The translations under genes were made by a program, and so were the position numbers. DNA of 7,615 nt from positions 1 through 7,615 of the forward strand of contig CAMAXB010000148.1 in NCBI GenBank assembly GCA_945862035.1, given 5' to 3'. The notes under the pieces were generated by a model. It saw only the letters and a program-made list of their open reading frames with translations. It was not told where the DNA came from and did not search any database. Positions 6,921 through 7,615 of the stretch are shown here, in pieces. This stretch comes from Opitutus sp. GAS368 (lineage in GTDB: Bacteria; Verrucomicrobiota; Verrucomicrobiia; Opitutales; Opitutaceae). The stretch's first letter is position 1; each line of letters starts with the position of its first letter.

Positions 6921-7305
6921 CGGAGGAGATCCTTTTTCGCGATAAGGCTTTTGCCGTGATCGGGGCCTGCATGGCAGTCCACAAGGATAATGGGAACGGA
7001 TTTATTGAGCCCGTGTATCAAGACGCTCTTGAGATCGAACTGGAACTCTCTGGAATTCCATTCGACCCGCAGCGCAACTACCCGATCCAGGATCGAGGAA
7101 GAGAACTCAAGCACACCTACACGCCTGATTTGCTGTGCTTCGGAAAATCATCGTTGAGCTTAAGGCGGTCAAAGCCCTCACGGACGAACACCGAGCCCAA
7201 GTGCCCAATTATCTCAAGGTTACACGGCTTAAGCTCGGCCCGCTTGTCAATTTTGGCTCGTATCCTCGGCTGGAATGGGAGCGGATCATCCTTTCGCAGC
7301 CATGA
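6917..7305 (+). pseudogene. GxxExxY-family protein (PD-(D/E)xK nuclease-like), frameshifted
   Basis: The first 77 codons read as a GxxExxY protein: the naming motif is GFIEPVY (28-34) and the HTYTPDLLC strand (67-74) carries the first nuclease-like Asp (Asp71). After Gly-Lys at 7142-7147 the frame turns to unrelated Ser/Arg-rich sequence and stops at 7321. From 7147 the other frame continues the family perfectly: IIVELKAVKALTDEHRAQ, then NYLKV, LVNFGSYPRLEWERII, and a stop at 7303-7305. Restoring one A in the AAAA run at 7144-7147 gives a normal 129-residue protein with Asp71, Glu81 and Lys83. As sequenced, the product loses the E-x-K part and should be inactive. A sequencing error in the homopolymer, or slippage, could also explain it. 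The function of the family is not firmly known; the nuclease fold is an established similarity. Confidence 0.85.
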
Positions 7306-7335
7306 CCTTCGCGTGCCTTAACGCCCTTCGCGGTT
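7300..7335 (-). repeat. Right inverted-repeat arm, mirror of the left
   Basis: Read on the minus strand, this arm begins AACCGCGAAG, exactly like the left arm. CTTCGCG heptamers lie at 7326-7332 and 7307-7313, and a degenerate one (CTTAACG) at 7317-7323. Offsets from the outer side are 9 then 10 bases, the same as on the left. Similarity may run a little further out (minus-strand TTGAAACCG at 7331-7339 against TTGAACCG at 6883-6890). It holds the stop codon of the restored GxxExxY frame and ends 7 bases before the rfbB start. Confidence 0.75.
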
Positions 7336-7342
7336 TCAATCT

Positions 7343-7615
7343 ATGAACATCCTCGTTACCGGAGGCTGCGGTTTTATCGGCAGCAACTTCATTCGCCAGC
7401 GTCTCACCGAAGCGGGATCACCGCTTCACCGGCTCGTGAATCTCGACCTGCTGACCTACGCGGGCAATCCGGCCAATTTGGCCGACCTGGCCACCGATGG
7501 GCGTTATACCTTTGTCCAAGGTGATATCGGCGACGAGGCGCTCATCAGCCGCCTGCTCAGTGAGCACCAGATCGACGCCATCGTGAACTTTGCAGCGGAA
7601 TCCCACGTCGACCGC
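7343..7615 (+). CDS. rfbB: dTDP-glucose 4,6-dehydratase, 3' truncated by the window
   Basis: The first 91 codons are visible and the frame runs open to the last base. The protein starts MNILVTGGCGFIGSNF, an extended-SDR NAD motif (GGCGFIG at 7-13). NLDLLTYAGNPANL (34-47) is the signature of RmlB/RfbB, FVQGDI (57-62) follows, and FAAESHVDR (83-91) ends the fragment. The enzyme makes dTDP-4-keto-6-deoxyglucose from dTDP-glucose in the cytoplasm, the entry to dTDP-L-rhamnose and other deoxysugars. The catalytic Tyr and Lys lie beyond the window. The start follows the right inverted repeat by 7 bases, and no Shine-Dalgarno is seen. With the NRS/ER-like gene upstream it could form a short route to an L-rhamnose-type sugar. 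A related UDP- or CDP-sugar dehydratase is less likely given the LLTYAGN signature. Confidence 0.9.
   Translation, partial: MNILVTGGCGFIGSNFIRQRLTEAGSPLHRLVNLDLLTYAGNPANLADLATDGRYTFVQGDIGDEALISRLLSEHQIDAIVNFAAESHVDR

Larger units (their letters stand above)
6886..7335 (+). mobile_element. Candidate mobile cassette: GxxExxY gene framed by inverted repeats
   Basis: A unit of 450 bases made of two imperfect inverted repeats (6886-6920 and 7300-7335) around one small gene. By hand alignment the arms match at 28 of 36 columns with one gap. The arms include the start codon on the left and the stop codon of the restored frame on the right, so the repeats bracket the gene exactly. Three 60-base rows of the interior (6961-7140) are about 52-53 per cent GC; sampled rows of genes 3 to 5 are about 70 per cent. 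No transposase is present and no direct target duplication is evident, so any movement would need help from elsewhere or from the encoded nuclease-like protein. Mobility is inference; the repeat structure is seen directly. Confidence 0.55.

Noticed and set aside
7142..7150. Programmed minus-one frameshifting as the normal way to make the GxxExxY protein
   Set aside because: The site is only A-AAA rather than a full slippery heptamer, and no downstream stimulatory hairpin was recognised. A mutation or read error is simpler; the idea is kept only as an alternative.
6875..7345. Direct target-site duplication flanking the cassette
   Set aside because: Bases just outside the arms (GCCAGTTG on the left, TCAATCTA on the right) show no convincing direct repeat; the TTGA similarity next to the arms is inverted and so extends the arms instead.

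Overview
The window is a stretch of a surface-polysaccharide or lipid-linked-sugar biosynthesis cluster from a GC-rich bacterium. All eight genes lie on the plus strand, with gaps of roughly 20 to 65 bases, so they look like one operon. The organism cannot be identified with certainty. GC-rich codon use, almost no Shine-Dalgarno sequences, a GxxExxY-family gene and the mix of sugar enzymes would suit the Verrucomicrobiota (Opitutales-like), but this is inference.

Layout: (1) the C-terminal 710 residues of a YfhO-like multi-pass membrane protein, cut by the left window edge; (2) a soluble Dpm1-like family 2 glycosyltransferase; (3, 4) two tandem, divergent sugar-nucleotide epimerases of the CDP-paratose/tyvelose 2-epimerase type, the first with Phe in place of the catalytic Tyr; (5) a second Dpm1-like glycosyltransferase; (6) a short SDR that resembles the plant bifunctional 3,5-epimerase/4-reductase (NRS/ER) rather than ordinary RmlD; (7) a GxxExxY (PD-(D/E)xK-like) gene broken by a single-base frameshift; (8) the first 91 codons of dTDP-glucose 4,6-dehydratase (rfbB/rmlB), cut by the right edge.

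The most unusual structure is at 6886-7335. The GxxExxY gene is framed by imperfect inverted repeats of about 35 bases. Each arm holds three CGCGAAG-type heptamers, and the spacing (9 then 10 bases) is mirrored between arms. The outer end of the left arm touches the stop codon of gene 6, and the right arm ends 7 bases before the rfbB start. The unit of about 450 bases has lower GC than most of the neighbouring genes and looks like a small mobile cassette inserted between two pathway genes.

How the genes may work together: RfbB would make a 4-keto-6-deoxy sugar nucleotide and gene 6 would epimerise and reduce it to an L-rhamnose-type product, a split version of the plant RHM enzyme. The two epimerases would make further sugar nucleotides. 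The two Dpm1-like enzymes would load sugars onto a polyprenyl phosphate, and the YfhO-like protein would transfer a lipid-linked sugar outside the membrane. The exact sugars cannot be read from the sequence.
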